From: Hyaloraphidium curvatum | Lineage: Eukaryota > Monoblepharomycota > Hyaloraphidiomycetes > Hyaloraphidiales > Hyaloraphidiaceae | Assembly (NCBI GenBank): GCA_025558095.1 | Contig: JAIVFI010000006.1 | Span: 310,001-374,000, forward strand | Direction of reading: 5' to 3' | Length of the DNA stretch: 64,000 bases | Shown here: positions 40,357 to 49,657 of the stretch, one piece after another | Numbering within the stretch: the stretch's first letter is position 1 | How the letters are laid out: each line of letters begins with the position of its first letter | Position numbers and translations under genes: made by a program | The notes under the pieces: generated by a model | The model's database searches: none | The model's input: the letters and a program-made list of their open reading frames with translations, nothing else | What the model was told of the DNA's origin: nothing

Positions 40357-42342
40357 ATGCGCGGTTTCAGGGCTATTCCCGCGCTCAATGGCGTGGCCAC
40401 TGCTATTTCCTCTCGCGCTTTGGCCTGCGATGTGGAGGCCGGGGCCGTGACGGCGCGATGGGGCCGGCGGCGACCGCGGCCACTTCTGTGGGCGCCAGCG
40501 ACGCCCAGCGGGGCCATCGCTCCGTCTCCGGTTCTCGGAATTGCGTCGGCATCTCCGGACAGGGGCCAGCTTCGTTGCTTTTCTTCCACCGCCGTCGCAC
40601 ATGGCACGTTTCCTTGGATTGCCGGCACGCCGACGCGCAACTGATCCGGATCCGCCATTGCCCGCCGACAGCCGGACCCGTCGTGAAAAAGAAGCCGACT
40701 GGGCCGAGGAAGAAAGTATCGGTGAAGGGCAAAGGGAAACCGGCGACCGACAAGGTTGGGCAAGACGGCAGGACGCCGCGGACAGAACTGAATGCCTGTT
40801 ATCCAGGGACCCCTCAACGTGATGCGGGACTTGACCGTGGATCCGAAGATGGTCGAGTCGATGAACGCTTTGTCTTCCTTACCGCCATGGGATGCCGTGA
40901 GTTTGTGCCTCGCAGGTTCCCGATGGGCGCCTCAGACGGGACCTCTCACAGATGGAACTTCGGCAAGAGAACGTTGGAAAGGTGTATCGAGTTTCGGACA
41001 CGACGCTGAAGGCCATAGGATTGCTTCCGAGGAGTCTGCAAAAGAACGCCATCGTGGGTGATTGTTCGTCCGACCACCTGGAGGTTGTTGACAGCCGTTA
41101 CTCTGCAGAGCCAAACTGCCGCAAAGACGCCGGCTTTCGTATTCCGCAAAGCCACGTATTCGTTGCTATCGGAAATCAACAAGCTTGGCTCCCGGCCACG
41201 CTCTGCAGACCACAAGCCCGCACTCGCGAGGTTCCCAGTGCTTGGTGGGTCGATGTGGGCTCTCCGAAGGGCGCCATACTCATGCTTTGGCGAGCAGTCG
41301 GCCCGTCTGGCGTTGGGAAGAGTGTACTTTTGTTGCAGGCTGTGGACGTTTTCTTGGCCAAGAACTGGATCGTTCTCTACTTCCAAAACAGTGGGTAGTT
41401 CCGCTGGCGATGCCATCCCTTTGGCGCCTAAGCTTCGGCCGTGCAGCATACGAATGGGTGGACGCGACGAGCCCGTTCGTCAAGTCTGGCGATCTCTATG
41501 ACCAGCCCGCGCTGGCAGTGCGGCTCCTGCAGCAGATCAAGAAGATGAACCAGCGCCAGCTCAGCAACGTGGTCATGTCCGGGACGCACACTTTGGGGAC
41601 TCAGACGCTGGCGGACATGGACCTCGCCAGTTTGGTGGACCTCGGCATCCGCGACAAGGCGCTGGCATCCGGCGTCTTTGCCGTTCTGCTGAAGGAGCTG
41701 GCCAATCCGGCGACGGAGTGGGTGGCTTCCGCTCCCAAGCCCCGCAATCCCCTGACTTCTTCACTGCACAGGCGAGGTCCCATGCTCGTCGCATTCGACG
41801 CGCTCAACTCGCTGTTCTGCGAGACCGAGTACCGCGACACGGAGAGCCGGCGTCTCCTCGGCTCCGAGCTCACCCTCGGCCGCGCGGTGCTGGACCTTTT
41901 CGCCGGCGGCGTCCCGAAAGCCGTCGTGCTCGGCGCCCTGGACGCGACCGAGGACGTCGTGCGGTCACCTTTCCTGGAGCAATCGTTGGGACTCAGGCCC
42001 GTCCCCATCCCAGAAGTCACCTCGCGGAGCGTGATCCTGCCGGAGGGCATGGCGCCGACGGCCACGAGCCCCCTGGCGTCGGTGGGGATCTACGCGGACT
42101 TCCTCAAATCGGGCAAGCTGGAGCCGTACACGGTCTACCCCTACGACGGACCCGAGGTCGAATCTGCGGTCTCCCTTTACGAGTCGACCAACGTGCTGAG
42201 GAATCCCAGCAACCTGCCCCGGGACGTTCTGGTGGGCAAGTTCCTGGCGGTCACGGGTGGGAACCCGCTCAAGGTCTTCCGCCTGGCTTCGCACGTGACC
42301 ACGCCCGGAGTGAACCCGCCTCGGAAACCGGTCATGAAATAG
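40357..42342 (+). CDS. DAP3: Mitochondrial ribosomal protein mS29 (DAP3/Rsm23)
   Basis: Eight exons: 40357-40573, 40672-40754, 40807-40896, 40952-41053, 41109-41244, 41298-41390, 41447-41717, 41772-42342; about 520 aa. An Arg/Ala-rich presequence and Lys-rich stretch precede the AAA-like GTPase fold. The P-loop L-V-G-P-S-G-V-G-K-S is rebuilt across intron 5, and W-V-D-A-T-S-P-F follows. V-A-F-D-A-L-N-S-L-F is the Walker B region. mS29 is the GTP-binding protein in the head of the mitochondrial small subunit. All junctions from exon 2 onward keep phase. The exon 1/2 junction (weak GTTGCT donor) is tentative. The 54-nt last intron is in frame and stop-free. Confidence 0.85.
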
Positions 42343-42423
42343 GCTTGTATTAGGAGGCCATAGAATTATTACCAAGTCATCACTCCGGGTATTGAATCAT
42401 CGCAGTTTTGCAATCCCCCCATC

Positions 42424-44018
42424 TCAACGCCTGAGGCCACGGGCACGCTCGATCTCCTCGAGCTCCTTCGCCTCCTCCTGGATCGCTTGGCGGATGGCCT
42501 CGAGATCCTGCATGAGCTGCTGGCGGGTAACGCCGAGCTGGTGCGGAAAGGCGTCAGCGTTTCGTTCGCGCCGACGAGCCCGGCCCGATGCCCACCTGCT
42601 CCTCGCGGTCCTTGAGCTGCGTCTCCTTTTCCTTCACCTGGACGACGAACTTCGCCCTGATGTCCTCCTCCATCGCCTGCATCTCCTTCTTCAGCGCCTC
42701 CTGCGCGAGCGCCACGTTCTCGTCGTAGGTGTCGTCGCTGGGCAGCAGCGAGTCGCGCTTGTTGGCGCCGCGCATGGTGGTGGCGCGGTAGTTGGCGTAG
42801 TGGATGCTGTGCGTGGTCGCGATGAGGTCCATCATGTTGCGGCGGATGGTCATGTCCCGCAGGGCGCCGAAGTCGCAGTGCTCGGGGGCCTCGACTGGAA
42901 GGCGGCAGCGGGGTCAGGACCGTCGTACGCGCGCAGCGGCGATGTTGAACGTACCAAAGACGGCACCCCAGCGGTAGTTCCTGCCGCGGCCGCGCTGGCC
43001 CTTGTACTCGACGGTGTTGTCCGAACCAATGACGGAGAAGGGAATGTGCTGAACCAGGTCGGCGATGACCTCGGTGTCCTCGCAGTACGAGTTGGGGTAT
43101 ATCTTTATGTTGTTCGACTCGAGGTCGCTGAGCATCTGCAGAGATCCGGCCGTCAGCGCGGGCACCCCGTACAGGCCGACAAACCAACCTGGGCCTTGAA
43201 GGTAGCCATCTCCTTCTGGGTCAGCGTGTCCGCCTTGGCAATGACGGGGATAACGTTGGCAATCTCGCCCATACGCTTGAGGAACTCGACGTCGATGTCG
43301 CGGAGCCTGGTCCGGGTATGAGATGAGGAAAGCCCAACCCAGGCACAAGAACCCACCCCTTGCCGTTGGGCGAGACAAAGTAGAGGAGGCAGTGGATCCG
43401 GGTGTCCTCAATCTCGGGCCTCACGCTGGACTCGCCCTCCGAGGCGTAGTAGGCGGCGTACTGCTGGTTGATGTACGCGGCGATGGGGTCGAAGCTGGGC
43501 ACGGTCGGGGCACCGATCGGCGGTCAGCAAAGCAGTCCCAAGCAGTCCGAGTGCGCGGTCGGGTCTCACTTGGTCTCGCGGTTCAGGGCGTCGCCGAAGC
43601 CGGGAGTGTCGATGACGGTCAGCTGGAGCGCAACGTCCTTCCCGTTCTTGTCCTTCTCGTTCAGGAGGTACACGTTCGACTGGATGTGGACGGTGGGCTG
43701 GTCGGTCACGTTCTTGCGCTCCCAGTGCTCCTTCAGCGGCGCGTCGAACAGCGTGTTGATGAAGGTGGTCTTGCCGAGGCCCGACTCGCCGGCGACCATG
43801 AGGTTGAACACGTAGGGCTTCCGGCGCGAGCGAATGACGGTCTGGTTCGGCAGCGCATCGACGCCGAGCGGCTGCGAGAGCTTGGCCTCCTTCGCGCTGG
43901 AATGTAGGGGGTGAGGGTCCTCGCGGGGATGGGGTGTGTGCTGCACTCACGGCGGGTACCTCCACGGGCCGGGGTCCGGGAACTTGCCGCGGAACTGCAG
44001 GGCGTACTCGAGCGGCAT
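42424..44018 (-). CDS. Septin GTPase
   Basis: Seven exons (44018-43951, 43896-43570, 43494-43357, 43306-43189, 43135-42955, 42894-42596, 42537-42424; introns 50-75 nt) give 414 aa. G1 is G-E-S-G-L-G-K-T-T, G3 D-T-P-G-F-G-D, G4 A-K-A-D. The septin unique element spans R-G-R-x-Y-R-W-G and the region before intron 5. A short C-terminal coiled coil (E-E-A-K-E-L-E-E-I) ends the protein. Septins polymerise into filaments at division sites and cell cortex; this implies other septins elsewhere in the genome. Subgroup not assigned. An additional upstream exon cannot be excluded, since the region before 44018 stays open in other frames. Confidence 0.92.
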
Positions 44019-44541
44019 GTTTGGCAGCTGCTGCGGCGGGCAATGCAGGTTGGCGCGGGTCGGTGCGTGCGGCGGGTGCCCGCCCAAACACGCCCGGGCC
44101 GGCCGGCGGGGCGCCCTCCGCGTGCTCCGCGCGGCGCATCCCGGCTGCGCGGCCCCGATCCTGCGCGGCGGCGGGCGTGGCGGGCCGGCGGCGGCGGCTC
44201 ACCTGTGTTTACCTACGCGACGGCGGGGCGGTGGGGGCGGCGCGCGGGCACGGGGCGCGGGCGGGGGAGTCGCGGGCAGTCGCCGGAACAAAGTCCGATG
44301 CGCTGTCGCGGGAACGCTAGGGCGGGCTCAGGGGGCGGCGCCGCGGTGCGGGATGTTTGGCCAAAGAGACGGGTGTTGGTCCTCGACGACGGCTCGCCCA
44401 GCACCCCAGCCCCTGTCGTGCAAACAGACGGCTCACACACGCAGATGGCATGATGCGGCCACGAACATGAGCTCATATGAGAGATGTAATAGCCTGCTCG
44501 CACTTCGCATTCCATCGCAAGTCCACCACCTGACCCCAGGT
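44019..44541. other. Intergenic region between septin start and mL50 stop
   Basis: 523 bp, very GC-rich in 44050-44350. Both neighbours are on the minus strand, so this should hold the septin promoter and the mL50 3' UTR. Open frames here are compositional. A short extra septin 5' exon is possible. Confidence 0.4.
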
Positions 44542-45254
44542 CTACTTGGCCTCGCCCGACGTCGCGAAGCTGCCGCTCCCCACGACCCGCTCCCTCCGGT
44601 CCTTGCTGACCCAGTACATGTTCGGCGGGATCCTCGATCCTTCCTCGCGAAACATCCTCTCGACCGTGTCCTCGCCGTACAGCGGGTCGTGCGGCTCGTC
44701 CTCCGCCAGGTGCTCCACCAGGTCCTCGACCGTGATCATGTTGGTCAGGTCCACGCTGTGGATCCTCCGTCCGTAGTGGTCCATGCTCTCGCTCACGATC
44801 TGCATCGCGGGTCAGCCCGATCGGACCCGCCGGCGGCGCCTGCTGGCGATCCCACCTTGAACTTGACCGAGAGGTCCAGGAACTCGAACTGCATCCAATC
44901 GTCCCCCATCTTCCCGTCCGGAAACGACACGTGCTTCGCGACGATGCCCCGTACGACCTCCTCGACTTCGGACCGCGGCTCTGCCCGCTTCGCCGCCATG
45001 TAGCGCTTCCTCCCGCGCCCGGGCTGCGCATCGTCCGCATCCTCGCCGTCGGACTCCACCGAAGCAGTCGAGTACGCTCTCCGGCGCCACAAGGTCCCGT
45101 TGCTCGAGCATGGCGCCGCTGCCCGGTCCCCGTGTGCGAAGGGAGCGGCGGACCGCGCACGGCACGCCGACGCGGCAGCCGCGTCGGCGGAGAAAGTCCG
45201 GCACGCGAGGCGTGCCAAGGGGCGCGCGAGCAAGTTGCTGACCCTGGAGGCCAT
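44542..45254 (-). CDS. MRPL50: Putative mitochondrial ribosomal protein mL50
   Basis: Exons 45254-44856 and 44799-44542 (56-nt intron) give 218 aa. The first ~65 residues form an Arg/Ala/Ser-rich presequence. After an acidic linker, the core resembles the L50 family: a helix continuing across the junction into I-V-S-E-S-M-D-H-Y-G-R-R-I-H-S-V-D-L, then M-I-T-V-E-D-L-V-E-H-L and P-N-M-Y-W-V. The family is short and weakly conserved, so the assignment is moderate; mitochondrial targeting itself is clear. Head to head with NOC4 across 105 bp. Confidence 0.65.
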
Positions 45255-45359
45255 CGCGGAGTCCTCTACGATCCGCGCCGCCGCTGTTCGCTGGCCAAGT
45301 GAACGCGTCGTCAGTTGAGTTGGTGATGGCCGCGACGCTACGACGAAAACAACGTCGCG
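45255..45359. promoter_or_regulatory. Compact divergent promoter, mL50 / NOC4
   Basis: 105 bp between start codons; promoters must overlap. No consensus PAC or RRPE ribosome-biogenesis element was found by eye. Confidence 0.5.
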
Positions 45360-47130
45360 ATGCCGGCCGAAAAGAAGCGGAAGAGGGCCGACAAGGCTGC
45401 GACGACCGACGATAGCGATGCGTTGCAAAGTGTGTCGGAAGGTGCCAGTGGCCAGCTGGCCGAGATTGCCGGGGCCGTTGCGGTTTGCGTCCTCAAGGTG
45501 CGTCTCTTCCGCTGTGCTGTGCGCTTCAACGGACCAGCGGAACCCCGCAGGAGTCGTCTGCGGAGGAAAAGTTCAACTCTGTCGTGACCCTCGAGCGCCT
45601 CTTTGCCAAGCTCATCAGGAAGCGGAAGCTCGTCCCGTCGGGGGCGGCCCCGGCGAAGCAGGCCACCGACGAGGCCGCTTCCCGCCTCCAGGCCTGGCTC
45701 AAGGACCATTACCGGCGGTTCCAAAAGGCTCTGCTGGCGTTGCTATCGGACCCCGAGCCCTCTGTCCAGGTTGCCGCCCTGAAGGCGCTCATGGAGCTCC
45801 TCAAGGCCGAATCGGACCTGGCAACGGCGACAGACGCGGGGCCGTCCAGGTTCGACAACGATGCGTACTTGCGGATCACTACGGCGGTGCTGGAGAGCCC
45901 GAACATGAACCACCACCTCATGGACTGCCTGCTCGGCTTCATCAGGGACTACGACGACGTGCGATACTACACGTACCACAACATCGAGCACCTGGCGCGC
46001 TCGAAGCTGGATTCGGGTGCCGCGGAAGAGGGCCTGCAGGATGCCATCTTCGCCGTGCTCACCGGGATCGACAGCCCCGTGCCGGCCAAGGCGGCCGACA
46101 TCGGCTCCTTCTTCGCGCTGTCTCACCAGGACAAGCCCGCAAAAACGGTCACGGACCCTTCGCACCACCGCAAAGCGTTCAGCCAGGCGTGGCTCGCTTT
46201 CCTGCGCCTGCCTCTGGACGCTGCCGCGCACAAGAAGGTGCTCCTGGTGTTGGATCGGGTGGTGATTCCGAACCTCGTGGATCCCAACTTGCTCCTCGAC
46301 TATCTGACTCAGGCCGTTGATGGCGGTGAGTTGCGGTCCCTTGCAATTCGCGGCTTTGCTTGACCTCTGGCGCTAGGCGGGGTGCTGGCTGTCCTCGCTT
46401 TGAACGGCCTCTTTACCTTGATCCACAAGCACAACTTGTGAGTTCGCGCGTCTGTCGCTGTTTCCATTTGGCTAATCCTGCATAACCGCAGAGACTACCC
46501 GGACTTCTACAAGAAGCTTTACAATCTGTTGGACGACAACGTCATGCACGTCAAGTACAGGGCTCGCTTCCTCAGGCTAGTGGATCTGTTCCTCTCGTCA
46601 ACGTGAGTTGCTGGTCGTTTGCCGAACCGATCGCCCCTGACACGGTCGCTGCAAGCCACCTGCCTTCGTACTTGGCCGCAGCCTTTGTGAAGCGCATGGC
46701 GCGCCTCCTCCTCTCCGCTCCCCCGCAGGCAATTATCGCCGTCATACCTTTGCTCTACAATCTCATGCGGCGGCATCCATCTTGCACCGTCCTCATACAC
46801 CGCGGTTCTACCGCGGCAGCGGAGACGGGCGGCAAAGATCCTTACGACCACCTCGAGCGGGACCCGGCCAATTGCAACGCTCTCCAGAGCTCCCTGTGGG
46901 AGATGGCGACGCTGGAAAGCCACTACTTCCACGCGGTCTCGGCCCTGGCGAAGCTGTTCCGGGACCGCCTGGACAAGCCCGAGTACCCGCTCGATTCGTT
47001 CCTGGACACCTCCTCGGCATCGCTGCTGGCGACGGAGCTTGGCCGCCCAATCAAGCGTGCCGTGCCCATGTCGTTCGAGTTTCCGGCCAAGCTTTTCGAC
47101 GGAGACGCGTGGGGTGACTGGGATCTTTGA
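45360..47130 (+). CDS. NOC4: Nucleolar complex protein 4 (NOC4/UTP19)
   Basis: Five exons (45360-45497, 45551-46325, 46377-46437, 46492-46602, 46656-47130; introns 51-54 nt) give 519 aa. Joined exons 3-5 yield G-V-L-A-V-L-A-L-N-G-L-F-T-L-I-H-K-H-N-L-D-Y-P-D-F-Y-like CBF/Mak21 sequence, then D-N-V-M-H-V-K-Y-R-A-R-F-L and H-L-P-S-Y-L-A-A-A-F-V-K-R, both diagnostic. N-C-N-A-L-x-S-S-L-W-E and H-Y-F-H follow near the end. NOC4 pairs with NOP14 in maturation and export of pre-40S subunits. Intron 4 uses a GCAAG acceptor. The 3' end lies 43 bp from the convergent FIP1 stop. Confidence 0.93.
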
Positions 47131-47173
47131 CGGGCGACAGAGATGTATGTCCAAGCAAAAGACGCCTCGGAAA

Positions 47174-48735
47174 CTATTCCTCATTCTCGGCATGCCGTCT
47201 CTTGGACGACCTCCGCTCCCCGTCGTCGCGTTCCCGGGAGTGGCTCCTCTTCCGCGACGATCTCTCCCGTCTGCTGCCCTCCTCCCCTTCCTTCTCCTTC
47301 TCTTTCGACTCCCGATCCTTGTCCTTTGTTCGCTGCGAACGCGGATTCAGTACTGCTGAGGCCGCACAAACGAAAGAGGATAGCTACCGAGCTGTGGCGA
47401 TCGCTCCGCTCGCGACTCCTGTCCCTGCTTCGGTCCCGATCTTTGGAGCTCCGCTCCGAGCGATCGCGACGGTCCCGATCCCGTCCCTCCCTTGATCCAC
47501 CATCGCGCTCTTTGCTCGGCGGCGACCGGCCATCTTCGTCCAGTCCACCGTCGTTGGGAGGAGTGTGCCTCGATCCGCTGCGAGAAGCCCGAAAGTGAAG
47601 CTCTTTCCGCGCAGCACATGTGATCGTCACCTACCGCTCTTCAACGTGAATGGAAGGACCGCGCGGATCGCCAAAGTGGGGCGGAGGGCCGCCCGGCGGT
47701 CGTCCCATCGGGGAGCCGCCGCGGCCGCCCCTCATGCCCATACCCCCGCGGCCTGGCGGCGGAAATCCGCGGAATCCAGGAGGCGGCGGGCCCATCATGT
47801 CCGGCGGCGGCATCCTGTCCATGTCGGGAGGATACGGCATCCCAGGGCCCGGGGGTCCGAATCTGTCCGGCGGCGGCGGGCCCCAGTAGCCGTACGGGTC
47901 CCCCATATCCGGCGGGTACATCGGAGGGGGGTACCCTTGGTGCATCGGGTAATTCGGGTCCATGTACTCCCCCTCCCCGGGCGGCATTCCGTACGGATCG
48001 TTTTCATAGCCGGGTCCGCCAGGCTTGTCGAACTGAGAAGCAGCACTTCAGTTTCCCCACGCCTGACCGACAGGTTCCCCGAACACACCTTCTTCTGGGC
48101 AATCTGTTCCATGAGTTGTTTTTGTTTCAGGCAGTACGCCCGCCAAGTGTCCTCGTTGAAACCGTAGTTGAAGTAGTCGGACAAGTCCGCACCGGGCCTC
48201 CTCCACGGTTTATCGTCCAGCAGGTCCGGATCAATGTCGATGATGGGCTGTCCTTCGTACATGCCAACGGCATTGATGTCCACACCCCCGGCCTTCGACG
48301 GCGCCGAAGCTGTGGGCACGACGGGGGTTGTGGGTGTCTCTGCAAGATGGTAAAGACGGAGCCGTGAGCCCGCCTGCTCCACAAGCGTGCCGCACGGGGA
48401 GCTCACCGGCCGCTTTGGCAGCCGGTGTTGCGGTCGTCGGCTTGGCCTGCGCCGGCTTGTTCACAAGAGACAAGGAACCCTTCTTCGGCTCCGGCATCGG
48501 CTTCCTCCCCGGGCCGTCCATAATGATTTCGATGTCCTTGAAGCAAGCGTAAGCACGCGATGCCTCGCCTGGAAACGCGTCCGCCGACCTCATCGCTGTC
48601 CTCGTTCTCGTTGTCGTTCGCCGGCGGAGGGGCCTCTGCGAGGGATGCCGTTCCACCGCCGGCACCGTAGATCGCCTCGTCATCGTCGGCCCCTTCCAGC
48701 TCCTTGAGGTACTTTTCGGCCGCCGCCGCGGCCAT
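47174..48735 (-). CDS. FIP1: mRNA 3'-end processing factor FIP1
   Basis: Six exons: 48735-48589, 48536-48407, 48339-48089, 48032-47635, 47577-47388, 47332-47174; introns 52-67 nt; 424 aa. Acidic N-terminus leading to D-I-E-I-I-M (across intron 1). The Fip1 motif is [15 protein letters not shown] Pro/Met/Gly-rich middle follows, then an Arg/Asp/Ser-rich tail. FIP1 tethers poly(A) polymerase to CPSF at the poly(A) site; metazoan-type FIP1 has such R/D-rich tails that bind U-rich RNA. Intron 1 (GTCGGC donor, CAAG acceptor) has weak sites but keeps phase and restores the family sequence. Confidence 0.88.
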
Positions 48736-49430
48736 CGAGGTCGAGGCGCTCGCGCTCTCGCGTTTATTGATCCAGGACGACTATTGCCGTTTCTCCAAAG
48801 CTTGCCCACCCGGCCCCACCCCGCACACAAAACTGGGCGCCGAATCTCCCATCCCCCAGGCCACGGCAAAAGCAGGAACCAATAGGAAATACCCGGAAAT
48901 GTTTCATATTTGATGCGCTCTATGTATCTGTTCCGTTGTCTGCTTGCAAAACTGCCGAGGGCGGGAGGCCCAAAGCACCGTGCTGGGCTCAACCCGCGGT
49001 TCTCGGATTACAGCGCCTCACTGGTCCGCGTACATATCCCAAAACAATGTGCAGACTGCATTCGCCGTACCCAGGCCTGCTGAGCAGCGCCTTGAGCAGT
49101 CTTCCTGGCCGTCGCTGAGGGGCACCCGGTCAACGAGACCCAGCAGCAAACCACTGTGTTTCGTCCCACACACCCCACGGCGGCAGAAAGAAAGCGGCAA
49201 ATATGAAACTTTCGCGCCGGTTAGCTGGTTCTCGCTCCAACGGTTACGGGGTGAGTGCGGTTGCAGTTAGGCAAGCGTTTCGTTCGCGGAAATTGGGGTG
49301 GGCAAGCTTTGCCCAAACGGCCATAAATCTCAGAGACCGCGACCTGGACGCTGACCGCGAACCCCGACGGAGCTCTCTTTGTGCACACTGAGTTACGATC
49401 GTTGAGCCCGGGGCAGGCTGCAGTGCGACG
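48736..49430. promoter_or_regulatory. Divergent intergenic region, FIP1 / RING gene
   Basis: 695 bp between divergent starts, longer than most gaps here. It is less GC-rich than coding DNA. Short ORFs (e.g. 49203-49391) lack protein-like character. A short noncoding transcript cannot be ruled out, but no fold or motif was recognised. Confidence 0.4.
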
Positions 49431-49640
49431 ATGAGTGACTCGGCGCGAGCCGGCGATGATGCCTCGGACGGGAAAGCTGCAGAGGGAAAGCTCTGCCTCG
49501 TGTGCCACGAACGCCCGATTGCCTATACAACAGTCCCATGCAATCATGCAGCCTTTTGCAAACCATGCGCGATGAAGCAGGCGACGGGCGGGCGCTGCAG
49601 GGTGTGTCACGCATTGTTCGGCGAGCTCAAGCGGATCTAG
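49431..49640 (+). CDS. Minimal RING-finger protein, 69 aa
   Basis: Single exon. Almost the whole protein is a RING-HC domain: C-L-V-C near residues 22-25, P-C-N-H, F-C-K-P-C and C-R-V-C, followed by eight residues including hydrophobics; the first ~20 residues are acidic and Ser/Ala-rich. The spacing fits the C3HC4 group found in IAP- and MUL1-type E3 ligases, where the RING is C-terminal. A stand-alone RING this small could act as an E3 adaptor or dimerise with a larger RING protein. The stop is only 17 bp from the convergent kinesin stop. Confidence 0.75.
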   Translation: MSDSARAGDDASDGKAAEGKLCLVCHERPIAYTTVPCNHAAFCKPCAMKQATGGRCRVCHALFGELKRI

Positions 49641-49657
49641 TCGCGATACCGAGGGAA

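Noticed and set aside
43408-44202. 264-aa minus-strand ORF over the septin 5' region
   Set aside because: Wrong frame relative to the septin exons; Pro/Arg/Ala composition only.
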